64,000 nucleotides of DNA, taken from NCBI GenBank assembly GCA_051294375.1, contig CM119267.1, positions 4,571,885 to 4,635,884 on the forward strand, in the 5' to 3' direction. Below, in pieces: positions 13,501 through 27,600 of this stretch. Both the position numbers and the translations under genes were made by a program. The stretch comes from Paraspadella gotoi (taxonomy: Eukaryota > Chaetognatha). Below the pieces are notes generated by a model, which saw only the letters and a list, made by a program, of their open reading frames with translations, searched no databases and was not told the origin of the DNA. Each line of letters starts with the position of its first letter. Position 1 is the stretch's first letter.

Positions 13501-16500
13501 ACTCTTACAAGATAATGAATAGCAGGTCCCTGCCAAGCTTCAACAGACTCTCTCACAGGTCTCGTTTATTCACTCCCAGAGTACACTGCTTTCCCTATAA
13601 TGAAGTGGTACTAATAGTTCAAAGAATGTTTCAATTGTATGAAAAGACCACTCCCTTAAGTATTAGATTCGGGGAATACTTTATTTGTACTCCGCACTAG
13701 CATCAAAATACAAGAGAGCTGAAATTAATGAAATTGGTAACGCCTCGAAATTCTGGTGTTGAAAATTTCGTTATCTTCTTGACACTCTTATTAATACCGT
13801 TACTGTTTTTGTGTTCAAATATTGTTAATATCGTTTTTGTTATTAAAAAAAAAAGGAGCGGAAGCTTTTTGTATTTACCAGCATATTTTATTGATTTTGA
13901 GCGTGTTGAATTTTATTGTTTTGTTGATTGTAGTTTTATTATGATTAGTGTTGAGGTCCCTCAATTTTTTGCCGACATTTTTTGCCTCTCTTCTCCCTCT
14001 CTCCAGTCCCGCGTCAAATACCTCAACGTCGGTCGCGACATGCGCGAGTTCGAGGAGCAGCGCTACGCCCGATGGTCCGATCACGTGGAGGCGACTCTGC
14101 CCGGCCTCCTCAAGCGGAACCTCTTGGCGCGGATGGACGAGCGGTTGGCGTTGGGCGGCGCCGCGGAGGCCAAGGCGCCGGAGAGGGATGTCCCGGGGGA
14201 GCACGGTGAGTTTGGGGAGAAGAGGGGAATAAGAAGGATGGAGGCTGAGAGAAAATGTGGAGAAGATTAGTTAAAGGAGGTATTATAAAATACAAAATTG
14301 AAATATTATAGTTTTAGCACTGTGTTTATCCTTTCTTTTTGTTGTTTGTGTGAATTTAGGAGAGAAACGAAAAATTTCGTTTTAACAACAAATGATTTTA
14401 TTTAGATTAAAAATTGGGACATGTTTCGACTCGTTGGTTTTCAAATGCTGATGAAGACTTACCCACTCATGACCCCCCACCCCCTCTCCTTCAGGAGAAG
14501 TCAAGTTCGTTGTCGACTTCGCTCCCGAACTTTCCCTCATCATCATCGAGACGAAATACATGGAGCAACTCGGGTTCGCGGTGCCGGACTTGGCCCGCAA
14601 CGTGGCGCTGCAGGAGGAAAAGTACATCACCCACGTGGACGGTCTCAAGCACATGCTGGCGCGGTACCATGCCGTCCTGGCATCGCTCGACGACGCCGAG
14701 CTCAATCTCCTGCAGGCGCACATTCAGGATTTGAGGAGAGTCATCAGACCCGGAAGCAAGAGGCTCAATTGGAACTCGTTGGGTAGGAAAGGGAGCTGGG
14801 GTTGGACTTGGGAGCTGGGGTTGGATGGGATTGGGTAGCTGGGGTTAGATGGGAGCGGAAGAGAAGAAAAATAGAGTCGATCCGAAACATCTTTGACACA
14901 GGTAGAAGAAATAAGTTTCCGATGCTGTCATTCAGTCTTAAAACGTCGAAGGTGACCCAATCAGAATAGTTCTCTCGAGCTCTCGACCATCCCCGCCCCA
15001 CGCCCCCATCCCCCGATCCAACAGGCATCACCGACTTCATCGGCAAGTGTCAACAGGCGATCGCCAAGTTGGAATCGCTCGTCAACCAGATCCAGAAGAA
15101 CGCCAAGGACATCAACCTTCGACTGAAGATGATGGAGACGACTGACCTTTTCAAATACCCGCCCAAGAAATTCGGAGATTATCATCCCAGCGCCAAGGTT
15201 CGATCATTGTGGTTGTAGTAACCTGTATGAATCTTCGGGTATATGGTTACAAGGTTACAATTTATGTTTTGGGGAGTCAGAAGACTTCGTTGGTTATGTG
15301 GTCCTCTTGGTCTTTTCGTGAAATGGAATGCGTCAGCAATAGGTGAGATCGTTTACAAATCTTACTCCGCTGATTTTTACTAAGTCTTACCGTATATGAA
15401 AAACGAGCAAAGAAAATTCAAAATGTTCATTCAAGTTCGTAAGTTTTTAAATCTAAATTTTGTCATTGGCGGGTTTTGAATTGTCACCTTGTTACAGTAG
15501 AAAATATTAGTAGCAAAACAAAACCAACCTTACAAAATAAAACAAAACAAAAAACAGGAATTCTTCGAAAACATCGAGCGAGAGAGAATCAAAGACTTCG
15601 AACTCCTGGCTCGACGCTACAAAGCCATCGGTCCGCTGCTGACAAAGATGGAGGGACTCGTCGTCCTCACCAACACGGGAAAGTCACCAAAGCTTAAGAA
15701 TTACTATGCTCATTGGGAGGCGAGGTGAGGGGAGGGTAGGTGGGGGTGAATTGTGAGTCTAGATGTAATGTAATGTAAGGTAATGTAAACAGTTCATGAG
15801 ATGGGCTGCTACTGCGCCACAAGACTGTGAGATATCGCAGTAGATAAAGCTAAGCGAGTGGGTCCGTCAGCGGTTTAGGCTCAAGCGAGAAATAATCCTT
15901 GAATTTTCGGGTGTACACTGTACACTGCACTGTATAGTGCACACTGTGTACAAGCTCATAACAGTTTGCTCCTAGAAATTTGATGCTCGTGCGCAATACA
16001 ATAGAATTCCCCGATCTTAAGGGAGTGGTCCTTTTATACAATTGAAAAAGTTTCCGGAAACATTATACCGCTTATTGATAGGGAGTTAATAAACTTGTGA
16101 TTATCTTGTAATACTAATAGGGCAAGATTTACTGAATTTACTGAATAAATAGTCAATTTTTTTCATTGTTTGTACCAATTTCTTACATTCTCGTTGATCT
16201 TGTAAACTAACCTAATTCGTTGCCAGGATCTTTCGCACGCTCACAAAGTTAGTGACTGACAACTTGAAGAGATTCAACAGAGCGATACTTTCCTCACCCA
16301 CGCCGCTCTTTCAGGTTTGATATCATTTTTAAATATTTATGTATTGTATACATTAAAATCAAATATTTACTTAATATTTTTTTGTGGGGGATTGTCATTT
16401 CTTTAAGAATTTAATTATCAAAATATTTATTTACGAATTCATTTATTAATTTCTTTATTTAATCATTTATTCGTCGTTAACGTTGCCGTCCTTAAACTCT

Positions 16501-18898
16501 GCGACAGGTGGAAACGTTGCTGGCTGCACCCGACGTCGTCCTGCATCCACCCGCGAACGAGATCAGCAAACTCTGCCTCCAGTGCGTCCGGGATTGCATC
16601 GAAGGGTGAGTCTGTCACATGGTCTTTCTGTCTGTCCCTCTCTTCTCTCTCTCTCTCTCTCTCTCTCTCCCTCCTTCTCCCTCTCTCTTCGCACTCTCCC
16701 TCTTCCCCCACCCCCACACCCCTTCCGTTCGCCGCAGCACCAAGATCTTCGTCGCTGGAAAGTGGGGGACCTGCATCGAGACCCCACCCCAGAAAGTCGA
16801 GGGTGAGACGAACCATCCTCTTCACTTTCTTCTCGACGTCGCGCAAAATGCGGATGTCATCGATTACTTCTCGACGGTGCAGGTGAGGGACGAAGAGGAT
16901 TTGTTTATGCCTTTTGTTTGATTGTTTGTTTTGTTTTGTTTTGTTTTGATTGTTTTATTTTTTTGTTTGATTTAGTTTTTCATATTTGTTAATGTTTTGT
17001 TCATTTGTTTAGTTGTTTTTTTATTTTGGTTTATTTTTTTTGTTTTGTTTTGTTTTAGTTTTTGTTTATTTTTTTTCATTTTTGTTTATTTTGTTCAGTT
17101 TACTTTTTTTTAGTTTTTTTTTATTCGTCTTTGTTTATTTTTGCTCTATTTTTTCGTTTGTTTCAACTTTTTTTAGTTTGATTTATTTTTTTATACTATT
17201 CATTTTAATTTGTTGTTTTTCATGTGTATTTTTTTTTTATTTAATTTGTATGGTATGGTTGTTTTTTGCGAACCGAACAATCAGATTGTGCAATGATTCG
17301 CCCAAGTGTGATAAAACTCTGAATATATGTATATATATATATATCGACTATATTTTAGTACAAAATTTAACAAAAAAATTGGCCAGAGTTCTCGCCCCGT
17401 TTCAACACCAAGTATTTCACCCCAATCTTCTTTTCCACCCCCCCCCCCGCCTAACCCAATTCAGACAAACTTTTCACGTTCGTTGAGCAACATGCAAAAA
17501 TATCTGAGCAGATGGAAGTTGTTCAGAATCTGTGGAAAGTCGACAAGTCTTCGGTGCTGGAGCGATGGTACACGAAGGCCCCGACGGTGGTGGAGTTCGA
17601 TGACGACTCCAGTTCTACACGAAGACGATTGACGAGGTGATGGAAGCAGGGATGAATGGAGGAGCGAACGAAGATGTATTGAAGGAATTAATGTATGAAG
17701 TGAATGAATGAAAGAAGGAATGATGAATAAATAAAAGAATGCAATGAATTAATGAATGAATGATTGAATAAATGAACAAACGAAGTAATGAATGAATGAA
17801 TTAACGAACGAAGTAATGAACGAATTACTCAATCCCGTCGCAGATCAAAAACTGCCGATGTACAAGGACCAAGAGATCATCCGCCTGCACATGGCGCCGC
17901 TGGCCAACTCGTGATCGAACACGCCAAAGCCTGGGTCCAATGTCTGGGCAAGTTGCTCACGACTCCCGCCAAAAGAAAACACTCTTCAACCTGAGGGCGG
18001 AGATGGACGTCAAGAAGGAGGATCTCAAGCGTTCGTGGAAGGAAGGGAAGGTGGGGGTTGGGGGGCGTAGGAGGAGACTTATCTTTCTTTGTGTCTCTCT
18101 CTCTATCTGATTTGTTGGAGTAGACTTCACTTTTCTTTGAGTCTTGCATTTTATTTTGAGGGGCGTAAAAATTTAAGTTCGTAATTTTTTTTTTTTTTTT
18201 ACATCTATTTTCTAAGTTTTAATTTATGTTGAAATTTAATGAAATAATATTATTTTTAGTTTAGAGCTTTATTAAAAGTAAAAGTGTGGCCCGGGTGGGA
18301 TCGAACTCACGACCTTCAGATTGCTCTTTCGTTCATTATGAGACTGACGCGCTGCCTACTGGCTACCGAGGCCTCTGAAATATGGGTAAAATTTCAGCGA
18401 ATGAATACTTAATTCTTTTCTTCATTTTTTTTTTAAGATCCCCGGATACGCTGGACGATCTCAAGTTCGTCCTCAAGACGATCGCCGACATTTAAAGACA
18501 CTTCGTTGACGATCGAATTTAGGATCCTCGACATCAGAGAGATACCAGACCTCATCATGTACCACATACCTGTGAGGATTGGGGAAATGTGAAATTATTG
18601 AGAAAGCCGAAAGTTAAAATGTTTCTTTGGTCTGTGGTCACACTGTAACTGCCCCTTCCCCTCCCCTCCCTAAAAAGATAAACCGAGGAGGAGAAGTCCC
18701 TTCATTCGATCGATCGGCGAAGTCTGGTCGCGTCTCTCCGTGGACTCGCGTCACGTGGACGCGTCACTCGTCGCCGTCAAGAAAAAATTCACGGAAATCA
18801 CTCTGCAGCAAATTAAAGATTTGGAGAGGAGCTCACGGAATTCTACAACCGATTCTGCATGGAGGGGCCGGGAGCAGTGCCCATGATTGGACAAAGGT

Positions 18899-18932
<34 letters not shown>

Positions 18933-19043
18933 AAACAAAGTTTTTGACGAATTCCTTGTCATTTGGACCAAAAGTTGCTTGATATAAAACGTTGGAAAGG
19001 GAAATTGAGAGAGAGAGAGAGAGAGAGCGAGAGGAGGCGAGAG

Positions 19044-19111
<68 letters not shown>

Positions 19112-21609
19112 AAGGATTGATTTGGAACACAAAAAGAATTAGGTCGAGCAAAAAGATTTCCTGAATGGGCAAGACCGTCATGGGCATGGGAATGAATGGG
19201 AATAAAAGAGCGACTTAGTTTTGAATATTTTAAACAATTTGAAACATTAAATATTTTATATTTTGAAAGTTACTTAGAGTGAGTATTTGTGAGATCGATA
19301 ATTTTTATCGGGAACGGACTATAGCAAAAATAAAAAACAATAGACCAATAAAAATATTGGAGGATCGAGGTATCGATCCGGTACTTCTCGCATGCTAAGC
19401 GAGCGCTCTACCGTTTGAGCTAATCCCCCTTCCACATTTTCTTTGCTCCCCCTGTCATTTGATTACTTTAATCAGATACTTAGATCAGATCTTTTACTGT
19501 TTTATTTTTGCAAAAGGTTTTAATTTCCGGTTTTTACTAAGAATTTTGGTCAAACATAATTCAAGTTAGATATTCTAAAAATAAGAATGTGAATGTTTAT
19601 AAAATAGTCAAATTTTAATATTGGCACAATCAAGTTGGCTCGTTGGTCTAGGGGTATGATTCTTCGCTTAGGGTGCGAGAGGTCCCGGGTTTCAAAATCC
19701 CGGACGAGCCATTTTTTTTTGACAGCGTAATTAACTTATGAAAATTAAAGTAAATAAGTCGTTTTTAAATAAATATACAAACGAAATCACAACTGGGTTA
19801 TTAAATGTCGGTTAATAAAAAATTAAACTACCAATTAGATGCACAATTGGAATACATATTGCACACATTGCAAATATAGCATCGGTGGTCAGTGGTAGAA
19901 TGCTCGCCTGCCACGCGGGCGGCCCGGGTTCGATTCCCGGCCGATGCAGTACTTTTATCAACCATAAAACAATAATTAAAAATAAACAATTATATTGTTT
20001 AAAATTCAAGCTCTGACAGTTGTCCTGGTAGATATAGTGGTGAGTATCCTCGCCTGTCACGCGAGAGACCGGGGTGTCGATTCCCCGCCGGGGAGGGCAT
20101 ATTCATTTTCATACCTTTTTCTTGTTTATTGGATTTTAGATTTTCAAGAAATCAACCGATAATGGTTGAAATTTTTATTTCAGAATTATATATATATAAT
20201 ATATATATATTATATTATATTATATATAACCTTTTTTTTATATATTTATTTTAATAGCCAACCTTATTCATTTTGCATGCACGATCGATGTACAATCTTA
20301 TATTAATTGTAGAGAGAGGTGGTACCGTCAGCATTGTGGCCGACGGTGGTTAAGGCGACTGACTAGAAATCAGTACGGTCTCCGTGCACAGGTTCGAAAT
20401 CCTGTCAACTGCGCAACAACTTTTTATTTAGAAGCTGAAAAATTCTAAATCAAGAGAAAGAAATAAATAATTAAAAAAAAATATTTTTTTCATTTCACTT
20501 CCATTTACGTAAATTGAATTTTCGTATTCATTTATGAAATTGGACAACCAATATAAAAATCATCCATTCATTTAATAAATAATTATAGAATTTTTCTGAC
20601 CAATGAACCAGATTAAAAATTCAGTGAAAAAAACAAAAGGTATTTAAAAAAAATTTATCAACTTACCGTAATTCGTTTTCACTTCCGAAAGGAAGATTGA
20701 GAAAATGAACTCTATGATAGTGAGTTTAGAAATTAGTCACTGTTCTGATTTCAATCAGCTGGTGACCACCGATCGGTTGTGTTCATATTAACCGAATCCC
20801 GACGGTCAAAGCGTTTCGCCGTTTTTCAATTCGTCCTGCGTCCAACGGCCCATCTTTTGTTTCGCAGTCTCTCGCATGAGTCACACCTTGCCATCCATTT
20901 CTTTTCCATAGAGTTTCGATTTTGAAACGATTTGTCCTTTATCAACATTAAAATATGTTCCCGCCCGGGATCGAACGGGGACTTGCGCGTGTGAGCGCAC
21001 GTGATAAACCGCTACACCACGAGAACACGTTGATTATTATTATTTATATAATAGATTACAATTACGTTAAAATAATACAAAAATAATGCAAATATACAAG
21101 TGGGATTGCAAAATGTTCGCTTCCCAAGCGGGGATTCGAACCCGGCCGCGCGGTGAGTGCGCGAATCCTACCACTAGAGCCACAATGAGAAGCTGAGAGA
21201 ATTCTTCTTTTTTTCCCGTATAAATAATTCGATCTTTCAGTATTCGCGACATTTCACCTTCTAATCAGGAATGGACGACATGAAGTCCTAACAAGACAGA
21301 ACTGACCAAATACGAAACGACCCGTTCGGACCTGGCCAGCGCGGAGAAGCTCTTCGAGCTGGCCCATCACCTTGTACCCGGCCGAACCTGCTTCAGTGCA
21401 GAAGGACAATGAAGGCTCTCGAGCAGATCTACGCCTCTGTACGAGAGCAGAATGTGAGTGGGTAGTATGTGGGCTGGCGATGTGGGGAGAGAAGGAATGT
21501 TTGGTAAAAATGTGAGGATGGTACGATTATTGCATTTGTCCTTGGCCGGTGACTCATTAATTGTATACCACTTTTGATCAATCTCTCTTAACTATCCTTC
21601 CACTTTAAG

Positions 21610-21657
<48 letters not shown>

Positions 21658-24600
21658 CTTTGCACTGAACTTATCTTCTTCGTCCCTTACCCTCCCCCCC
21701 TTTTTTTCCCCTCTCCCCCAGAAAGCCCGCGTCGGAATGGCGGAGACCCTGTGGCCAACCTGGACGTGCAGCATCTTCAAGACGGGATCGAGACTTTTCT
21801 TGAAGCAGCTGCGTCGGCTGCCCCGCGACGTGAAGAGCATGCCTGGCCAAAGTCGTCGAGGAGAAGATGAGAGAATTCAAGATTCCATTCCGCTTTTTCT
21901 CGATCTCAAGAACGAGCGTGTGAGGAGAGGTGGGAGTTGATGTTGTTGTTGTTGATGTCGTGGTCGTTGTTGTTGTTGTTGTTGTGCTGTCGCGGGTATC
22001 TGTTATTTATTGTAGCCTTTTTATCGTCCTTAATTATTTTATATTGTTGTTTACAATTACCTTAATTTTAATTCTTACAAATAAAAACTGGTTATATTAG
22101 CCGTATTTGCAGGATGTCTCCAATCTCATGGAGAAATGGAAAGTACTTTTTTAAATCATTAAACAGTTAATACTTCAATTGCAAATTCGATTCTTTCTCC
22201 ATCAGGCATTTGTGATGGAGTTGAGTCCGAAGACGGGTAAAAGACTTCGACATGAAGTCCGGAGCTTTCACGGCTGGCGAATCTTTTCTGATGGAACTTC
22301 AGGCAATTATCAAAAGGACACAATCGCCCGAAATCGTCACTTCGGCCAATGAAGGAGCTCAGCATCGAGAGGGTGAGAGAGTGAGGTGTTGGTGAGAGTA
22401 TTTGGTGAGATCATCTTTTGATGGTGAGTAACAGTACGATAGTTTGATTTGTAAGTGTAACACTAAAATACTGGTATTAACTGACATTTTCCTATATAGA
22501 ATATGTTTTGTTTTAAATGCGCATAGCCATATTTTATTTTATTTTTTTTTTTAAAATCGATCGCTTAAAATAATAGTGGCAAACTTGTTTAATTGAATTT
22601 GTTGATTTGAATAGGTACAATTTTTACGTAAAATCAGTCCTATAAAATATGGGCATTAGTTAGCAAGTGGATTTAAAAAGGATTCAAAAAATACACTTTT
22701 TTCTCTCCTTCGCTTTCCGCTCGCTTACCATCTGCTCCTCTCTCTGCCTCTTCTCACCGCAGGGTGTTTTTGAAAGAGATCAAGAAACTTGGACAACATT
22801 CAATTCAAACGTGCACGCGCTACATGGAAGGGAATTCCGGAGCGAGGCTACATCTCGGCTCCGTTCGACGAGGTGCTGCATGATCCTCGACGACAAGCCA
22901 TGAAACATGCAGAAGGATGTCCGCCTCCAGGTCTGAAGGAAATAGTGAGACGGGAGAGATTACGATGTTCTATTCGACCGTCGCGAGCGAGAGGAGAAAT
23001 AAAAAAGTTTTAATATTGACGTCCGGCGATTACAAAGTCGCTAATAGTGGATTTGTCCGTCGAATCCGTTGAAAAAGCTTCGTGAATTTTTTTTTAAAGT
23101 TTTATTAATTATGTGTCGAACCATATTCAACTTCCTTTGCACGCCATTCATATCAATCATTTATATGCGTCATTCTACATGATTTTTAAATATATACTTT
23201 CAAGTTGTATTTAAACCATTTATTCGATTCAAATTCATTACGTACCTACGATATTTGATTCCATTTACTGACGTCATATAGCTCATTCCTCAATCATTGA
23301 TTCCTTCCGTTCCTCTATTCATCCTTCCCATCCAGATTCATCGGCCCCCTTTTCTTCAACACGGTCCCAAAACTGGGAGAGTCTCTCTCGCCTGATCCTT
23401 GACGGTCATCGAAGTCTGGATGGTTGTCCAGCGGAAAGTGGATGTACTTGGAGAGCCATCTTCGTCCGGCAGGAGACATCAGTCGGGCAGTTGCCTGAAA
23501 AAAATAGAGGAGTGGAGGGGCCAAGAAAGTTCGACACCGACTCGACAAGACATTTAAAAAGGTCGGAGGGTTCAAGTGGCGGCGTCAAAAATGTAACCAT
23601 TTAAAATATAATCTACGGCTTCTTTCGTGCGTTGTAAAGTTAAATTGACCTTTGGAGCACAAACATTAGAGGCGTTGAAAAATAACAAAAATTATAACAA
23701 ATCAAATGAGGTACATAGCTAATTTTAGTGTAATGTAGTCTGTAGAATTCGATGGTGATGACCCATTTTTTTGTATAATTTTATCTTCTTTTGTCCGAAA
23801 ATAAGGGTTATTTAATGTATATACACATTATTAAAACCATTATAACGTTATGATAAAGTCCAAATTATTAAAATTTTATAAAATTTATATGAGGGCTTTT
23901 GAAATATAAAAATAAAGATTTATAGAAAATATTTTGGTAGTTTATTTCTAAATTTTATGTTTTATAAAAAGTAGTTAACTATATTTATTAATAAACTTAT
24001 GAGTAAAACTTGGGCTAACAGTTAAAAAATAATAATTTCAAATTTTTTTCATGGACTTTGCATTCCTTTGCAAAAAGTTGATATAAGAACAATATAATTT
24101 TTATATTCAAAATTAGTCATTAAAGTTGGTCAAAATTCAGAACAAACTATAATTTTTAAGCCCAAATTGAAAAATTAAACACAACAATAATACGTTGTTA
24201 ATATTTTTAACCTACTTAATGAAGAATTTTTTAAATGGATTATATTTTCTTATATCAACTTTTTTGTAAGGTAATTCAAATCTGGTTTTAAAATTTAAAA
24301 TTTTATTTTTTCCACTTTAGCTTAATTTTTTATTATTATTTATTAATAAATATAGCTTAACAAACTATTTATAAAATATAAAATTTGTAAATAAACTTAC
24401 CAAAATATTTATATTGTTCTTTATTTCATATTATGTAAGTTACAATATGGCTTTTTATAAATCTTAATAATTTGAGTTTCTTATACTCTACAACTGTTTA
24501 GCTGCATTTTAATAGCAGCCTTATATGCTTGCAAAATCGCCATATTCAGACAAAGAAGATGAGCTATACAAAAAATGGTTATCATCATCGAATTACAGAC

Positions 24601-27600
24601 TTGTTATTACAACTAAAATAGCTATGTACATCACTTGATTTGTTACTATTTCGTTATTTTTCGNNNNNNNNNNNNNNNNNNNNNNNNNTCGCCGCAGCAC
24701 CAAGATCTTCGTCCGCTGGAAAGTGGGGACCTGCATCGAGACCCCACCCCAGAAAGTCGAGGGTGAGGACGAACCCATCCTCTTCACTTTCTTCTCTGAC
24801 GTCGCGCAAAATGCGGATGTCATCGATTACTTCTCGACGGTGCAGGTGAGGGACGAAGAGGAATTTGTTTTATGCCTTTTGTTTTGATTGTTTTGTTTTG
24901 TTTTGTTTTGTTTTGATTGTTTTATTTTTTGTTTGATTTATTTTTCATATTTGTTAATGTTTTGTTACATTTGTTTAGTTGTTTTTTTATTTTTGGTTTA
25001 TTTTTTTTGTTTGTTTTGTTTTAGTTTTTGTTTATTTTTTTTCATTTTTGTTTATTTTGTTCAGTTTTACTTTTTTTAGTTTTTTTTTATTCGTTTTGTT
25101 TATTTTGCTCTATTTTTTCGTTTGTTTCAACTTTTTTTAGTTTGATTTATTTTGTTTATACTATTCATTTTTAATTTGTATGTTTTTCATGTGTATTTTT
25201 TTTATTTAATTTTGTATGGTATGGTTGTTTTTTGCGAACCGAACCAATCAGATTGTGCCAATGATTCGCCCAAGTGTGATAAAACTCTGAATATATGTAT
25301 ATATATATATATCGACTATATTTTAGTACAAAAATTTAACAAAAAATTGGCCAGAGTTCTCGCCCCCGTTTCAACACCAAGTATTTCACCCCAATCTTCT
25401 TTTCCACCCCCCCCCCCGCCTAACCCAATTCAGACAAACTTTTCACGTTCGTTGAGCAACATGCAAAAATATCTGAGCAGATGGAAGTTGTTCAGAATCT
25501 GTGGAAAGTCGACAAGTCTTCGGTGCTGGAGCGATGGTACACGAAGGCCCCGACGGTGGTGGAGTTCGATGACGACTCCAGTTCTACACGAAGACGATTG
25601 ACGAGGTGATGGAAGCAGGGATGAATGGAGGAGCGAACGAAGATGTATTGAAGGAATTAATGTATGAAGTGAATGAATGAAAGAAGGAATGATGAATAAA
25701 TAAAAGAATGCAATGAATTAATGAATGAATGATTGAATAAATGAACAAACGAAGTAATGAATGAATGAATTAACGAACGAAGTAATGAACGAATTACTCA
25801 ATCCCGTCGCAGATCAAAAACTGCCGATGTACAAGGACCAAGAGATCATCCGCCTGCACATGGCGCCGCTGGCCAACTCGTGATCGAACACGCCAAAGCC
25901 TGGGTCCAATGTCTGGGCAAGTTGCTCACGACTCCCGCCAAAAGAAAACACTCTTCAACCTGAGGGCGGAGATGGACGTCAAGAAGGAGGATCTCAAGCG
26001 TTCGTGGAAGGAAGGGAAGGTGGGGGTTGGGGGGCGTAGGAGGAGACTTATCTTTCTTTGTGTCTCTCTCTCTATCTGATTTGTTGGAGTAGACTTCACT
26101 TTTCTTTGAGTCTTGCATTTTATTTTGAGGGGCGTAAAAATTTAAGTTCGTAATTTTTTTTTTTTTTTTACATCTATTTTCTAAGTTTTAATTTATGTTG
26201 AAATTTAATGAAATAATATTATTTTTAGTTTAGAGCTTTATTAAAAGTAAAAGTGTGGCCCGGGTGAGGATCGAACTCACGACCTTCAGATTGCTCTTTC
26301 GTTTCATTATGAGACTGACGCGCTGCCTACTGCGCTACCGAGGCCTCTGAAAATATGGGTAAAATTTCAGCGAATGATCTTAATTCTTTTCTTCATTTTT
26401 TTTAAGATCCCCGGATACGCTGGACGATCTCAAGTTCGTCCTCAAGACGATCGCCGACATTAAAGACACTTCGTTGACGATCGAATTTAGGATCCTCGAC
26501 ATTCAGGAGAGATACAGGACCCTCATCATGTACCACATACCTGTGAGGATTGGGGAAATGTGAAATTATTGAGAAAGCCGAAAGTTAAAATGTTCTTTGG
26601 TCTGTGGTCACACTGTAACTCGCCCCCCTTCCCCTCCCCTCCCGTAAAAGATAACCGAGGAGGAGAAGTCCCTTCATTCGACGATCGGCGAAGTCTGGTC
26701 GCGTCTCTCCGTGGACTCGCGTCACGTGGACGCGTCACTCGTCGCCGTCAAGAAAAAATTCACGGAAATCACTCTGCAGCAAATTAAAGAATTTGGAGAG
26801 GAGCTCACGGAATTCTACAACCGATTCTGCATGGAGGGGCCGGGAGCAGTGGCCCATGATTTGNNNNNNNNNNNNNNNNNNNNNNNNNCATTTTGACAAG
26901 GTAGACTGAGAGAGAGAGAACGAGAGAGAGAGAGAGAGAGTAGAGATTGAGGAGAGATGCAGAGAGGAGAGAGAGGAGAGAGAGAGGACGTTGATTTGAG
27001 AAGGGAAATATATGATAAAGAGTGACGGAGAGAGAGGATGCAATAGAGATTAGCGATAGAAAGAGAGAACAGAACAGTAAAAATTTGGAGGCTCCATATT
27101 GTCATGACAGACTGACCCTTCGAATCCCGGATATCACTGGATGCAGAGTGGATTGAAATAATGCTTACTTTCCTCAAGTCCTCGAATTGCAAGAACACAG
27201 ATAAAAACGTTCGGTTAGCTGCGGAGAACGTATTCACATGGTTGTGCAAGAGTATGAAGAGACAGAAACAAACATAACGACGAATAAATATATAAATAAA
27301 AAATTAATAGAAATAGAAATTGTAAATAAATATTTATAGATAATTAAATCTTAAAAGAATGACAACCCCCACAAAAAAATATAAGTAAATATTTTGATTT
27401 AAATGTTAATACATAATATTATTTAAAAATGATATCAAACCTGAAAGAGCGAGCGTGGGTGAGGAAAGTATCGCTCGTTGGAATCTCTTCAGTTGTCAGT
27501 CACCAACATTTGTGAGCGTGCGAAAGTATCCTGGAACAAATTAGCAGACAAATGAACGAGAATGTAGACTGAATTGGTACACACCACAATGAAACAAATT

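Larger units (their letters stand above)
16726..18900 (+). pseudogene. DNAH10: Block B, first copy of five DNAH10 exons (probable assembly duplicate)
   Basis: This block repeats almost base for base at 24,689-26,900. It holds copies of five DNAH10 exons at 16,738-16,882, 17,465-17,636, 17,844-18,050, 18,438-18,571 and 18,678-18,896, and a tRNA-Met. The first and last exons carry extra indels relative to the second copy, for example FVRWKVGTC is broken. Its last exon keeps the better donor (GACAAAG then GTAGAG, giving DKG), so neither copy is perfect. A haplotype or gap-filling duplicate is the likeliest explanation; a true tandem duplication is not excluded. Confidence 0.75.
19108..23660 (+). 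pseudogene. DNAH10: Block C, error-rich first copy of tRNA cluster and five DNAH10 exons
   Basis: The whole block recurs in cleaner form at 36,655-41,150. Differences are mostly single-base insertions and deletions scattered evenly through exons, introns and tRNAs, the pattern of raw long-read errors and not of selection. Exon copies lie at 21,269-21,453, 21,722-21,929, 22,206-22,372, 22,763-22,930 and 23,336-23,561; all have frameshifts. It is best treated as an uncorrected duplicate of 36.7-41.15 kb. Confidence 0.75.

Noticed and set aside
17013-17486. 157-codon Phe-rich frame in the T-rich intron
   Set aside because: Low-complexity translation; duplicated at 25.15 kb with the same composition.
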